NCBI GenBank assembly: GCA_937996235.1
Contig: CALKVK010000006.1
Coordinates: 62,001-126,000 of the forward strand
Reading direction: 5' to 3'
Length of the DNA stretch: 64,000 nt
Source: an uncultured bacterium
GTDB taxonomy: Bacteria; Planctomycetota; JAJSAM01; JAJVHW01
Positions 32,973-41,538 of the stretch are shown piece by piece. The notes under the pieces are model-generated. The model ran no database searches. It was not told the origin of the DNA and worked only from the letters and a program-made list of their open reading frames with translations. A program made the translations under genes and the position numbers. Position 1 is the stretch's first letter; the number at the start of each line of letters is the position of its first letter.

Positions 32973-34901
32973 TCACCGGTGGATCTCGTCCAGCGACCGC
33001 GACGCGGGCACCGCGCCCTCGGCGCGCAGGACGCGCTCGAAGTCGGGGTCCACGTTCGCGACGTCCACATCGACCGCCCGGCCGTTCTGGCTGAGCAGGA
33101 GCGGCGCCGACGCCGAGAGCGACCCGGTGGCGCGCAGCGTCCCGTCGTGCTCCGGCAGCGTGCACTCGATCCGCACCTCGGTGCCCACGTCGGGAGCCTT
33201 CGCCATCTTGAGCGAGAGGCGCATCCTGCCCTTCAGGTGCACCCGCGCGATGACGCCGTCGGCGCTCGACTGTCCCCAGCGCACCGTGACCGGCACCGCG
33301 GCGGTGACGCCGCGCGGGGTGGTCAGCGCGCGCACGGAGAAGATGGTCACGGGCTCGGTGCGGTTCTTCACGAGCGTCGGAGGGAACTCGTAGCCGCCCG
33401 CCTTCTTGCCGAAGCCCTCGTACGTGGACGCGGCCACGAGCACGCAGCGCTGGAAGCCCTTCGACTCGACGCGCTGCGCGAGGTTCACGGCGTCGCCGAT
33501 GACGGTCCACTCGATCCGGTCCTGTCCGCCGATGTTGCCCGCCACGAAGCGCCCGGAGTTCAGGCCCACGGCCATCGCGATGGGCGTCTCGCCCGCCTCC
33601 TGCAGCGCGACGTTCAGCTCGAACAGCCGCGCCTGCATCTCGAGCGCGGCCGCCGTCGCCATCAGCTGGTGCTCGGGGTTCGCGACCGGGGCGCCCCACA
33701 CGGCCAGGATCGCGTCGCCGCCGAACTTGTCGACGGTGCCCTCCCAGCCGAACACCGCCTCGAGCATCGACGTGAAGTACGTGTTCAGCCGCTCGACGAC
33801 CTCGGACGGCTTCAGCCGCTCGGACATCGCGGTGAAGCCCACGATGTCGCTGAACATCACGGTGCCTTCGACCAGCGCGCCGCCGAGGTCCGGGGCCAGG
33901 TTGCCGTCGCCGATCTCGCGCACGATGTCGGGCGACAGGTAGCGCGAGAGGCTCGTGCGCAGCGTCGTCTCGTGCTCGATCGACGCGACGAGCTCGGCGT
34001 TCTTCAGGAAGATCGCCATCGGGCCCGCGATGCCCTGGAGCAGGTTGAGGTCGTTCGGGCGGAACGGGCGCGCGAGCGTGTCGGTGTCGAGGTAGATGAC
34101 GCCGAGGAAGTCGGCCTTCGCCTTGAGCGGCGCGCACAGGATCGACCGGCTGCCGCCGCCGACGATGCTCTCGCGGTCCTCGAAGCGCGTGTCCTGCGCC
34201 GTGTCGGCGGAGAGCACGGCCTTGCCCTCGCGCTGCACGAAGTGGATCAGCGACGCGGAGATGCGCATCACCGACATCGTCGTCGTGACGCCGCCGCGCT
34301 GACGCGTCGCGACCACGTGGAACGTGTTCGCGTCGTCGCGCAGCACGATCGCCGCCCGGTCCATCTGCTCGAACACCTGGAAGAGCGTGTCGAGCACCTC
34401 CTCGAGCAGTTCGTCGCGGTCGAGGATGGTGCTGAGCTGCTGCGAGATGCGCGAGATCGTCGCGAGGCGCTGGTTGACCATCACCAGGTCGCGGTACGAG
34501 AGCGCGACCGTGGCTCCGGAGGGCTCCTCCGGGTCGTCGGCGAGCGTCGCGCCCGTCAGGTTCGTCTCGGCGTCGACGATGCTGACGGAGATCGCCGTCG
34601 TGTGCGAGCCGGCGAGCTCCTCGAAGTTGATCTTGCCGTAGCCGATCATCAGCACGTCGCCGTGGCGCAGCTCGGCCGTGGCGACGCGCTCGCCGTTCAG
34701 CAGCGAGCCGTTGCGGCTGCCCAGGTCCTCGAAGTGCCAGCCCCCGTCCTTCCACCACAGCTTCGCGTGCTGGCGCGAGACGAGGTCGCCTTCGATCTGG
34801 ATGTCGGCCCGCACGGACCGGCCGATGATCGTCTCGCCGGTGATCTCGAACACGCGCGGCTCGGGACGGTCGCCGGAGACGGTGAGCTTCGCCTTGGGCA
34901 C
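32973..34901 (-). CDS. FHA-GAF-class III adenylate cyclase
   Basis: The 642-aa protein has an FHA domain (residues about 5-100: IIGRSVRADIQI, VSRQHAKLWW, DLGSRNGSLLNG), a GAF domain (about 150-310), and a class III nucleotidyl cyclase domain (about 345-530) with both metal Asp motifs, MFSDIVGFTAMSE and DKFGGDAILAVWG, and TVIGDAVNLAQRVE. The Lys in DKFGGD favours ATP as substrate. A C-terminal PilZ-like beta region (about 545-630) follows. GTG at 34901 gives the usual FHA N-terminus; GTG at 34937 is an alternative. No membrane helix, so it is a soluble sensor responding to phosphothreonine partners and a GAF ligand. Confidence 0.9.
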   Translation of the reverse strand: MPKAKLTVSGDRPEPRVFEITGETIIGRSVRADIQIEGDLVSRQHAKLWWKDGGWHFEDLGSRNGSLLNGERVATAELRHGDVLMIGYGKINFEELAGSHTTAISVSIVDAETNLTGATLADDPEEPSGATVALSYRDLVMVNQRLATISRISQQLSTILDRDELLEEVLDTLFQVFEQMDRAAIVLRDDANTFHVVATRQRGGVTTTMSVMRISASLIHFVQREGKAVLSADTAQDTRFEDRESIVGGGSRSILCAPLKAKADFLGVIYLDTDTLARPFRPNDLNLLQGIAGPMAIFLKNAELVASIEHETTLRTSLSRYLSPDIVREIGDGNLAPDLGGALVEGTVMFSDIVGFTAMSERLKPSEVVERLNTYFTSMLEAVFGWEGTVDKFGGDAILAVWGAPVANPEHQLMATAAALEMQARLFELNVALQEAGETPIAMAVGLNSGRFVAGNIGGQDRIEWTVIGDAVNLAQRVESKGFQRCVLVAASTYEGFGKKAGGYEFPPTLVKNRTEPVTIFSVRALTTPRGVTAAVPVTVRWGQSSADGVIARVHLKGRMRLSLKMAKAPDVGTEVRIECTLPEHDGTLRATGSLSASAPLLLSQNGRAVDVDVANVDPDFERVLRAEGAVPASRSLDEIHR

Positions 34902-35239
34902 GGGCCGGAGGATACGCCGGGGTCCGCGGTCGGGCACCGAATCAGGCCGGAGCCGCGCTCCGGAGATGGAATCTCTGTTCCCGACGCGGCGGCCCCGGCC
35001 TCAGAATGACGCGGCGACGAGAGCACACTGCGCCCGCCGGGCGCCCGGGCCGCGAGCGGCGGCGGGGCGGCGGCACGGGATCGGGCGGACGGACCTCGCG
35101 GGGAGCGCCGGGAAGGGCGCCGGGCGGGGCGTCCGGTCGCCGGTGCAGCGGTGCGCGGATGGCTGTCCGGCGTGCGGGGATGCGGTCGAACCGACCGCGG
35201 CTCGGAGCGCCGGTGTGTGGGTTCCCGGGGGCCGATGGC
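34902..35239. promoter_or_regulatory. Divergent intergenic region (adenylate cyclase / double-FHA gene)
   Basis: 338 nt separating the divergent cyclase and the plus-strand redox cluster, so it carries at least two promoters. An inverted repeat CCGGAGCGCGGCTCCGG-like block lies near 34945-34965 in front of the cyclase. No clear CRP-type TGTGA-N6-TCACA site was seen. Confidence 0.4.
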
Positions 35240-36247
35240 ATGAGTCGCATCCGAGTGACGGTGGAAGGCGCGGTCGTCGCCGAGGTGGAGGTCGATCGCG
35301 AGATCGTCCTCGGGCGGGCCGAGGGCGTGGACATCCGCGTCGCCGATTCGCAGGTCTCGTCGCGCCACCTGCGCATCCGCCCCGCGGACCAGGGCGTGCT
35401 CGTCGCCGACCTCGGCTCGACGAACGGCTCGGTGCTCGACGAGGGCACGCAGCTCCAGCCCAACGTGGACACGCCGCTCGCGCGCGGCCAGAAGCTGATG
35501 GTCGGCCCGGCGCTGGTCGAGGTGGTCGAGACCGCCCGCCCGGCGTCCGACGGCGCGTTCTTCGGCTCCGAGAAGACGATGGCGGTCGGCGGCGGCGCGA
35601 TGCAGGCCGCGCTGATCAACGTCGCGCGCTTCAAGGCCGCGGCGCCGCGGCTCGTCGTCGGCGCGGAGCACGACCGCCGCGTCGTGCCGCTGCAGGAGAT
35701 GGAGGTCGTCGTCGGGCGCGAGGCGGCGCAGTGCCAGGTCGAGATCCGGCACGCGTCCGTCTCGTCGGCCCACGCGTCGATCTCCTACAAGGACGGCGCG
35801 TTCGTGGTGACGGACCTCGGCTCGTCGAACGGCACGTTCGTGGACGGCAACCGCATCACCGGGCCGACCACGATCCAGCCGGAGACCGCGGTCACGTTCG
35901 GCACCGTCGACTGCCTCTTCGCGTGCAACCAGCCCGAGAGCGAGGGCGCGGCGCGCCTCTCCGACGCGCTCGCGCAGCACATCGTGGCCATGCGCCGCGC
36001 GACGCAGGGCCAGGTGCGCTCGGCGCTCGACGAGCACCGCAAGTCCGGGCGCCCGCTCGGCGAGGTGCTGGTCGAGCGCGGCGTGCTCGCGCCGCGGCAG
36101 TGGGTGGAGATCTGGCGGCAGCGCGACGTCATCTCGACGCTCGGTCGCGGTGCGGCGACGGGCGGTGCCCCGCGCTGGATCTGGCTCGTCGTCGCCGTGG
36201 CGGTCCTTGCGGTGGGGGCGATCGCGGCCCTGGTGTTCCTGAGGTGA
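35240..36247 (+). CDS. Double-FHA membrane-anchored protein
   Basis: A 335-aa protein with FHA 1 (residues about 1-95: IVLGRAEGVDIRV, VSSRHLRI, DLGSTNGSVL) and FHA 2 (about 135-230: VVVGREAAQCQVEI, VSSAHASISYKDG, DLGSSNGTFVDG), both with the Ser/His and Asn-Gly phosphothreonine-pocket pattern. A helical segment (HIVAMRRATQGQVRSALDEH, then GEVLVERGVL) resembling the N-terminal domain of GspE/MshE ATPases follows, and a C-terminal TM (IWLVVAVAVLAVGAIAALVF) is last. It is a tail-anchored cytoplasmic phosphopeptide reader, first in the plus-strand redox cluster and 46 nt before the 18-haem cytochrome. Confidence 0.87.
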   Translation: MSRIRVTVEGAVVAEVEVDREIVLGRAEGVDIRVADSQVSSRHLRIRPADQGVLVADLGSTNGSVLDEGTQLQPNVDTPLARGQKLMVGPALVEVVETARPASDGAFFGSEKTMAVGGGAMQAALINVARFKAAAPRLVVGAEHDRRVVPLQEMEVVVGREAAQCQVEIRHASVSSAHASISYKDGAFVVTDLGSSNGTFVDGNRITGPTTIQPETAVTFGTVDCLFACNQPESEGAARLSDALAQHIVAMRRATQGQVRSALDEHRKSGRPLGEVLVERGVLAPRQWVEIWRQRDVISTLGRGAATGGAPRWIWLVVAVAVLAVGAIAALVFLR

Positions 36248-36293
36248 CGGGCGGCGTGACCCTGCTGGTCGTCACGCGAGGCGGGAGCGCACG

Positions 36294-38411
36294 ATGAGGC
36301 GTCGCTGGTTCGCGCTGGCCGGGATCGCGTTCGCGGGCGCGCTGTTCGCGGCGACGCAGCCGCTGCGCGCCGTCGGCCCCTTCAGCTTCCCGCACCGCCC
36401 GCACATCTCCGACGCGGTCGTCGAGGCGGGTCTGCGCTCCGCGGCGGACGCGCTGGCCGGACGCGCGGGGAGCCCGGTCTCCGACGCGGAGTGCCGCGTC
36501 TGCCACGACTTCGCGAAGGGGGCCGAGGCGCACCTGAGCGGCTGCGATCCGTGCCACGTCGGCGGCAAGTACCTGCAGAAGGACGTCGGCGCGGCCACGC
36601 CCGCCGGCGGGCGTCGTCCGTTCCCGCACGCGGAGCACCTGAAGAAGGGCGACCTGACGTGCTTCTCGTGCCACCGCATGCAGGTGGAGGAGGACTGGGT
36701 CGAGTTCAGCGTACCGCCGCCGTCGCTCGGCCCGCGCGGCGTCGGCGGGCGTCCCGGCGGACCGCTCGGCGAGTCCACGTGCGCCGACTGCCACGCCGAG
36801 CACGAGCCGCAGGGCGGCAAGGTGAAGCAGGACGAGCGCACGGGCGACGGACGCGCCTGCGCGACGTGCCATCTCGGGACGACGTCGATCGTCCCGCTCG
36901 CGTACCGTCCCGCACGCCCGGCAGCGGGCACGGTGCGGCCCTTCCGGCACGCCGACCACGGCGGCTCCGCGGGCCGCTGCGAGGACTGCCACGCGGAGCT
37001 GCGCACGAGCCGCACGATCTGGGACTACGACCCGTCGGCGTCGACCGCCGCGCGCTGTGTCGCCTGCCACGTGAAGGACGCGCGCGGAACGCCGCTCGTC
37101 GGGCGGGCGGACCCGCCCCGCACGAGCTCGGTGCCCTTCGTCGCGTTCTCGCGCTTCCCGCACGACGCGCACCTCGCGAAGCCGAAGGGCGAGATCCAGA
37201 CCAGCGGGCAGGTCACGGCGGAGTGCCGCACGTGCCACTACCCCGAGACCGACGCCGCGGCGAAGGCGCTCTTCCCGGGCCGCGCCGCGAGCGCGGAGCC
37301 CGTCGGCCGCGCGGAGCTCGTCGACTACCGGACGTGCGAGCCGTGCCACAAGGCGTGGAAGGTCGAGAACCACGGGACCGGCGAGTGGGCCTGCTTCAAG
37401 TGCCACTCGGGCGCCCCGGACGCGCAGGGCAAGCTGCCCGTCGCCGAGGCGATCGTGACGCGGCAGGACATCGAGCGCGTGGCGTTCGCGAAGCACCATC
37501 ACCCCGGCATCACGCGCGAGGGCGGCGCGCTCGCCGACCCGACCGAGCCCGACGGCCGCTCCTGCCGCGACTGCCACCGCGCCGACGAGGCCGAGCTGCG
37601 CTCGCGCCTCGCCGGCAAGGTGTTCGCGCACGCGCCGCACGTCTCCGCGACGCCGCGCAACGCCGAGTGCCTGCAGTGCCACCCGACCGCCGCGACGACC
37701 TCGTGGAGCGAGGACCTCGCGCGCTTCGAGGCGCGCGTCGGCGGCGCCGGCTCGACGACCGGCGCGGCGGCGCTCGCGAAGGGCTGCCTCGACTGCCACG
37801 TCGGCGCGACGTCCGAGGAGCTCGGCCTCGCCGAGAAGCGCCGGATCGTGCCGCAGTTCGACCACAAGGCGCACGTCTCGACCGACGCGTTCCACCCGGG
37901 CGTCTCCGGCATCCAGTGCGTCGAGTGCCACGTCCCGGGCGGCGAGGCGGGGTACCAGATCCCGCCCGACGTCGCGGGCTGCACGAAGTGCCACTCGCAC
38001 GACCCCGCGGCAGGCGCCGCGTACGCGCGCACCGGGCCGAAGAGCTCGACCGGCGAGACGCAGGCCTGCAAGTTCTGCCACGAGGAGCTCTTCCCGTCGG
38101 GCCGCGGGCCCGAGCGCGTCGCCCGCCAGCGCACGCACCTGGACCTCCTGCCCGGGAAGCAGTGGCACGACCTCGGCGGCGACTGCGCCGCGTGCCACGA
38201 GCGCGACGGCCTCGACGGCCGCCGCAGCGACTACCGCGAGCGCATCACCACCGCGCGCGTGCGCGGCAGCATCCACGACGACCCCGCCCTCGCCGGGCAG
38301 TGGTTCAACGACCCGCGCATCGCCCAGAAGGGCGCCGATGCGCAGGGCCGCACGTGCATGACCTGCCACCGCCGCGAGCCGCGCGGCTACCTGCGGAGCC
38401 TCACGCGATGA
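36294..38411 (+). CDS. 18-haem c-type cytochrome
   Basis: The 705-aa protein has an N-terminal signal or anchor (WFALAGIAFAGALFAATQ) and 18 CxxCH haem-binding motifs that I counted: CRVCH, CDPCH, CFSCH, CADCH, CATCH, CEDCH, CVACH, CRTCH, CEPCH, CFKCH, CRDCH, CLQCH, CLDCH, CVECH, CTKCH, CKFCH, CAACH and CMTCH. Many extra FPH/H-x-x-H motifs can supply distal ligands (bis-His haems). This is a periplasmic multihaem conduit. Its stop overlaps the start of the cytochrome b-like gene (ATGA), so the two products are expected to be stoichiometric partners. Confidence 0.93.
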   Translation: MRRRWFALAGIAFAGALFAATQPLRAVGPFSFPHRPHISDAVVEAGLRSAADALAGRAGSPVSDAECRVCHDFAKGAEAHLSGCDPCHVGGKYLQKDVGAATPAGGRRPFPHAEHLKKGDLTCFSCHRMQVEEDWVEFSVPPPSLGPRGVGGRPGGPLGESTCADCHAEHEPQGGKVKQDERTGDGRACATCHLGTTSIVPLAYRPARPAAGTVRPFRHADHGGSAGRCEDCHAELRTSRTIWDYDPSASTAARCVACHVKDARGTPLVGRADPPRTSSVPFVAFSRFPHDAHLAKPKGEIQTSGQVTAECRTCHYPETDAAAKALFPGRAASAEPVGRAELVDYRTCEPCHKAWKVENHGTGEWACFKCHSGAPDAQGKLPVAEAIVTRQDIERVAFAKHHHPGITREGGALADPTEPDGRSCRDCHRADEAELRSRLAGKVFAHAPHVSATPRNAECLQCHPTAATTSWSEDLARFEARVGGAGSTTGAAALAKGCLDCHVGATSEELGLAEKRRIVPQFDHKAHVSTDAFHPGVSGIQCVECHVPGGEAGYQIPPDVAGCTKCHSHDPAAGAAYARTGPKSSTGETQACKFCHEELFPSGRGPERVARQRTHLDLLPGKQWHDLGGDCAACHERDGLDGRRSDYRERITTARVRGSIHDDPALAGQWFNDPRIAQKGADAQGRTCMTCHRREPRGYLRSLTR

Positions 38412-39469
38412 GCCTGCCCGCGGAACAGCTCCGCAACCGGCGCTTCAAGGTGCGCTTCCTCGGGCGGCCGTGGACGTGGGTCTGGCTCGTCGCGACCGGC
38501 GTCCCCGCGGCGGCGGGCTGGTACCTGATGGCGCTGCCGGCGCGCGGCGCGCCGGTCGAGCAGCGCTCGTGGTTCCTGTGGTCCGGGAACCTGCTGCTCG
38601 CGCTGTTCGTCGCGACCGTGCTGTTCAGCGCGCGCAAGTGGTCGATCCGGCTGCCGTTCTTCCGCGACCTCGGCCGCGCGAACCGGCGCATGGCCGACGC
38701 GGCGTTCGTCGGCATCCAGGAAGTCAACCGCCGCATCCGCCAGGGCGCCTACGCGAGCGACGCCGAGATCGTCGCGGCCGCGCAGGAGATCCTCGAGCGC
38801 AACGGCACCGCCAAGGTGCAGCGCGTCGAGCTGCGCACGCTGCGCGCCGGCGACCGCGACGTGAAGTACGTCGGTCTCGTCAAGCGCGAGCCGCTCGGCC
38901 GGCTCGAGCCGTGGCTCGAGATGCACATGGGCGTGGGCATCGTCGCGTGCGTCGCGGTGTGGCTGCACGCCGACTTCGTGCTGCGCCACCACGTGGGCTG
39001 GCTGCTCGTCGTGCTCTCGACGGTCGTGCTGCTCTCGGGCCTCGCGGGCGCGCTGTTCTTCCGCGTGCTGCCGCCGCTCCTCACGAAGGCGGACCCCGGC
39101 ATCCCCTACGAGGAGGCGGGCATCGCGCAGGAGGCGTACGAGGACTGCATCGACGGCATCCTCGCGACCCTCGACGAGGCGCTGCGCGAGGAGCTCGCCG
39201 CGCTGCGCCGCCCGGCGGCCTCGCGCACCGAGCTCAAGAAGCGCAACGACGAGCTGCTCGCGCGCGTGATGGCCGCCCACCCCGGCGACGCGGAGCTGAT
39301 CCGCGATCTCGCCGTGATGGCGGGCTCGCGCGACTACCTGGGCTGGAACACGGCGGTCGCGCTGCGGCTGGACTTCCTGATGCGCCTGTGGCGCTGGATC
39401 CACGTGCCGATCTCCGTGGCGCTCTTCTTCGTCATCGCCCTGCACGTGTTGCAGGTGCTGCGGTACTGA
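38408..39469 (+). CDS. Dihaem cytochrome b-like integral membrane protein
   Basis: A 353-aa protein with about five hydrophobic helices (residues about 22-42, 55-75, 178-198, 200-222 and 328-350) and a long charged loop between the fourth and fifth. Helix 3 has H-x13-H (MHMGVGIVACVAVWLHAD) and the last helix also has H-x13-H (IHVPISVALFFVIALHVL). This exact spacing, two times on two helices, is the canonical arrangement for stacking two b haems across the membrane. I infer quinol oxidation or reduction coupled to the 18-haem protein. It is not a clear member of the bc1 or NarI families. Confidence 0.75.
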   Translation: MSLPAEQLRNRRFKVRFLGRPWTWVWLVATGVPAAAGWYLMALPARGAPVEQRSWFLWSGNLLLALFVATVLFSARKWSIRLPFFRDLGRANRRMADAAFVGIQEVNRRIRQGAYASDAEIVAAAQEILERNGTAKVQRVELRTLRAGDRDVKYVGLVKREPLGRLEPWLEMHMGVGIVACVAVWLHADFVLRHHVGWLLVVLSTVVLLSGLAGALFFRVLPPLLTKADPGIPYEEAGIAQEAYEDCIDGILATLDEALREELAALRRPAASRTELKKRNDELLARVMAAHPGDAELIRDLAVMAGSRDYLGWNTAVALRLDFLMRLWRWIHVPISVALFFVIALHVLQVLRY

Positions 39470-39477
39470 GGGCAGGC

Positions 39478-41538
39478 ATGGCCGACTCCGACGAGACACG
39501 CGACGCGAGCGGCTCCTCCGCCGGAGGCCCGCCGCCCGGACCGCCGCGCCCCCCGGGTGCGCCGAAGCCGCCGTCCCCGCCGCTCCCGCCGGGGGCGTCG
39601 GTGCCGAAGCGGCCCTCCGCTCCGACGCCGCCGGGGGCGCCGAAGCCGCCGGGCGCCCCGACGCCGCCGAAGGCTCCCTCCGCGCCGACGCCGCCGTCGG
39701 CCGCCGCACCGCCCGGTCCCCCGAAGCCCCCTGGACCTCCGGCGCCTCCCGGTGCGCCGAAGCCGCCCGGTGCACCGAAGCCTCCGGGCGCCCCGAAGGC
39801 GCCCACCCCGCCCGGCGCCGCGCGCGCGCCGTCGGCGCCGACGCCCCCGGGAGCTCCCAAGCCCCCGGGCGCCCCGAAGCCCCCCGGCGCGCCCAGGCCC
39901 CCCGGCGCTCCCACGCCCCCGGGTGCGGGTGCGCCGAAGCCGCCCGGAGCTCCGAAGGCCCCGGGTGCGCCCGGGGCCCCGAAGGCACCCGGCGCCCCGG
40001 GCGCGCCGAAGGCGCCGGGTGCGCCCGGCGCGCCGGCCGCCCCGGGCGCTGCGCCCGCGGCCGCGAAGCCGGCCGCCGCGCCGGGCTTCGCGAAGGGCTC
40101 GCCCGAGGACCTGCTCTCGCAGGTGCCGCTCTTCCAGGGTCTCTCGCCGAAGATGATCGAGACGATCGTCGCTGAGGGCGACTACCGCGCGTTCGCGCCG
40201 AAGGCGCAGATCTGCCGCGAGGGCGAGTACACGGCCGACTTCTACGTGCTCCTGCAGGGGCTCGTCGGCGTCTACAAGGGCGAGGGCGAGGAGCGCGCGG
40301 CGGCGAAGTACCTCGGCTCGCTCGGCGCCGGCTCGTGGTTCGGCGAGATGAGCTGCATGTCGCACGCTCCGCGCAGCGCGACCGTGCTCGCCGAGGGCGA
40401 CTGCGTCGTGCTCGGCATCCCGCGGCACACGTTCATGAAGTGCTACGCGGACCCGAAGAGCAAGGCGTTCAAGGAGCGCATCGACTCCGAGTACCGCGAC
40501 CGCGCGATGTCGAACCACCTCGCGTCGGTGGCGCTCTTCCGCGGCATCGCCGCCGCGGTGCTGAAGCGCGTCGGCGACGTGGCCGAGCTCGTCGTCGTCG
40601 AGAAGGGCTCGTCGATCGTCTCGGAGGGCCAGGCCGGCGACGCGTTCTTCCTCATCCGCACCGGCCACGCCAAGGTCACGCGGCACTCCGGCGCGCACGA
40701 GGAAATCATCGCGTGGCTCTGCGAGAACTCGTTCTTCGGTGAGGTGGCGCTGCTCAAGGACACGCCGCGCTCGTCGTCGGTCGTCGCGGTGGACCGCATG
40801 GACCTCGTGCGCATCCCCAAGGACTCGTTCCTCGCGCTGCTCGACGAGTTCCCCGGCGTGAAGGAGCAGATCCTCGACCGCGTGCGCCGCATGAACGAGG
40901 AGGAGTTCGTCGCCGAGGGCGAGGTCGAGGCGCGGCTGCGCGCGAAGGAGATCGGCACCGAGCACGAGGTGATCAAGGCCGGCGACGCCCTCGTGATCGA
41001 CATGAGCAAGTGCACGCACTGCAACATGTGCGTGGAGGGCTGCATCGAGGCCCACGACGACCGCATCCCGCGCATCGGCAAGCGGGGTATCGCCTTCGGC
41101 GACCTCCTGCTCACGTCGTCCTGCTACAACTGCAAGGTTCCGGACTGCATGCTGGCGTGCAAGTTCGGCGCCATCCGTCGCGACCGCGCGGGCCAGGTGC
41201 ACATCGACCCCGAGGCGTGCACGGGCTGCGCGCTGTGCGAGCCGGCGTGCCCGTACGGCACGATCCACATGCAGTCGCTCGTGGGCGACGGTGCGCAGGA
41301 GACGCGCGCGAATCCCGTCGTCGCGTTCCTCGCGAAGATCCCCGGGCTCTCCGTGCTCGCGCGCGGCAGCAAGCCGGAGGCGCACGAGGAGAGCGCCGAG
41401 GCGGGCGGCAAGAAGAAGCTGCGCCAGGCCGTGAAGTGCGACCTCTGCACCGGCCGCGCCGACATGGCGTGCATCTACAACTGCCCGTGCGGAGCGATCG
41501 AGCGCATCGATCCGAACGTGCTCCTGGAGTCGATGTAG
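39478..41538 (+). CDS. Collagen-like / double cyclic-nucleotide-binding / four-cluster ferredoxin fusion
   Basis: A 686-aa soluble protein. Residues about 16-200 are a P/G/A/K low-complexity stretch (PPGAPKPPGAP repeats). Two cNMP-binding domains follow (about 209-330 and 347-460), each keeping the phosphate-binding-cassette pattern FGE...PRxxxV (FGEMSCMSHAPRSATV; FGEVALLKDTPRSSSV). The C-terminal part (about 505-686) has 16 Cys in four groups (CTHCNMCVEGC, CYNCKVPDCMLACKFG, CTGCALCEPACPYG, CDLC-x7-C-x3-CPCG) as in four-[4Fe-4S] beta subunits of NrfC/DmsB type. It sits between the cytochrome b gene and the FHA-15-haem gene, hence is probably the cytosolic electron-entry subunit. Confidence 0.9.
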   Translation: MADSDETRDASGSSAGGPPPGPPRPPGAPKPPSPPLPPGASVPKRPSAPTPPGAPKPPGAPTPPKAPSAPTPPSAAAPPGPPKPPGPPAPPGAPKPPGAPKPPGAPKAPTPPGAARAPSAPTPPGAPKPPGAPKPPGAPRPPGAPTPPGAGAPKPPGAPKAPGAPGAPKAPGAPGAPKAPGAPGAPAAPGAAPAAAKPAAAPGFAKGSPEDLLSQVPLFQGLSPKMIETIVAEGDYRAFAPKAQICREGEYTADFYVLLQGLVGVYKGEGEERAAAKYLGSLGAGSWFGEMSCMSHAPRSATVLAEGDCVVLGIPRHTFMKCYADPKSKAFKERIDSEYRDRAMSNHLASVALFRGIAAAVLKRVGDVAELVVVEKGSSIVSEGQAGDAFFLIRTGHAKVTRHSGAHEEIIAWLCENSFFGEVALLKDTPRSSSVVAVDRMDLVRIPKDSFLALLDEFPGVKEQILDRVRRMNEEEFVAEGEVEARLRAKEIGTEHEVIKAGDALVIDMSKCTHCNMCVEGCIEAHDDRIPRIGKRGIAFGDLLLTSSCYNCKVPDCMLACKFGAIRRDRAGQVHIDPEACTGCALCEPACPYGTIHMQSLVGDGAQETRANPVVAFLAKIPGLSVLARGSKPEAHEESAEAGGKKKLRQAVKCDLCTGRADMACIYNCPCGAIERIDPNVLLESM
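39526..40080 (+). repeat. Coding low-complexity PPG/APKPPG tract
   Basis: About 185 codons made almost only of Pro, Gly, Ala and Lys, in loose units of 6-9 residues such as PPGAPK. At the DNA level the units (CCGCCGGGCGCCCCGAAG-like) are variable, so it expanded by slippage and then diverged. It may be a flexible or collagen-like tether. Confidence 0.85.

Noticed and set aside
34902..35239. CRP-type operator for cAMP control of the redox cluster
   Set aside because: No TGTGA-N6-TCACA-like palindrome found; only a GC-rich inverted block.
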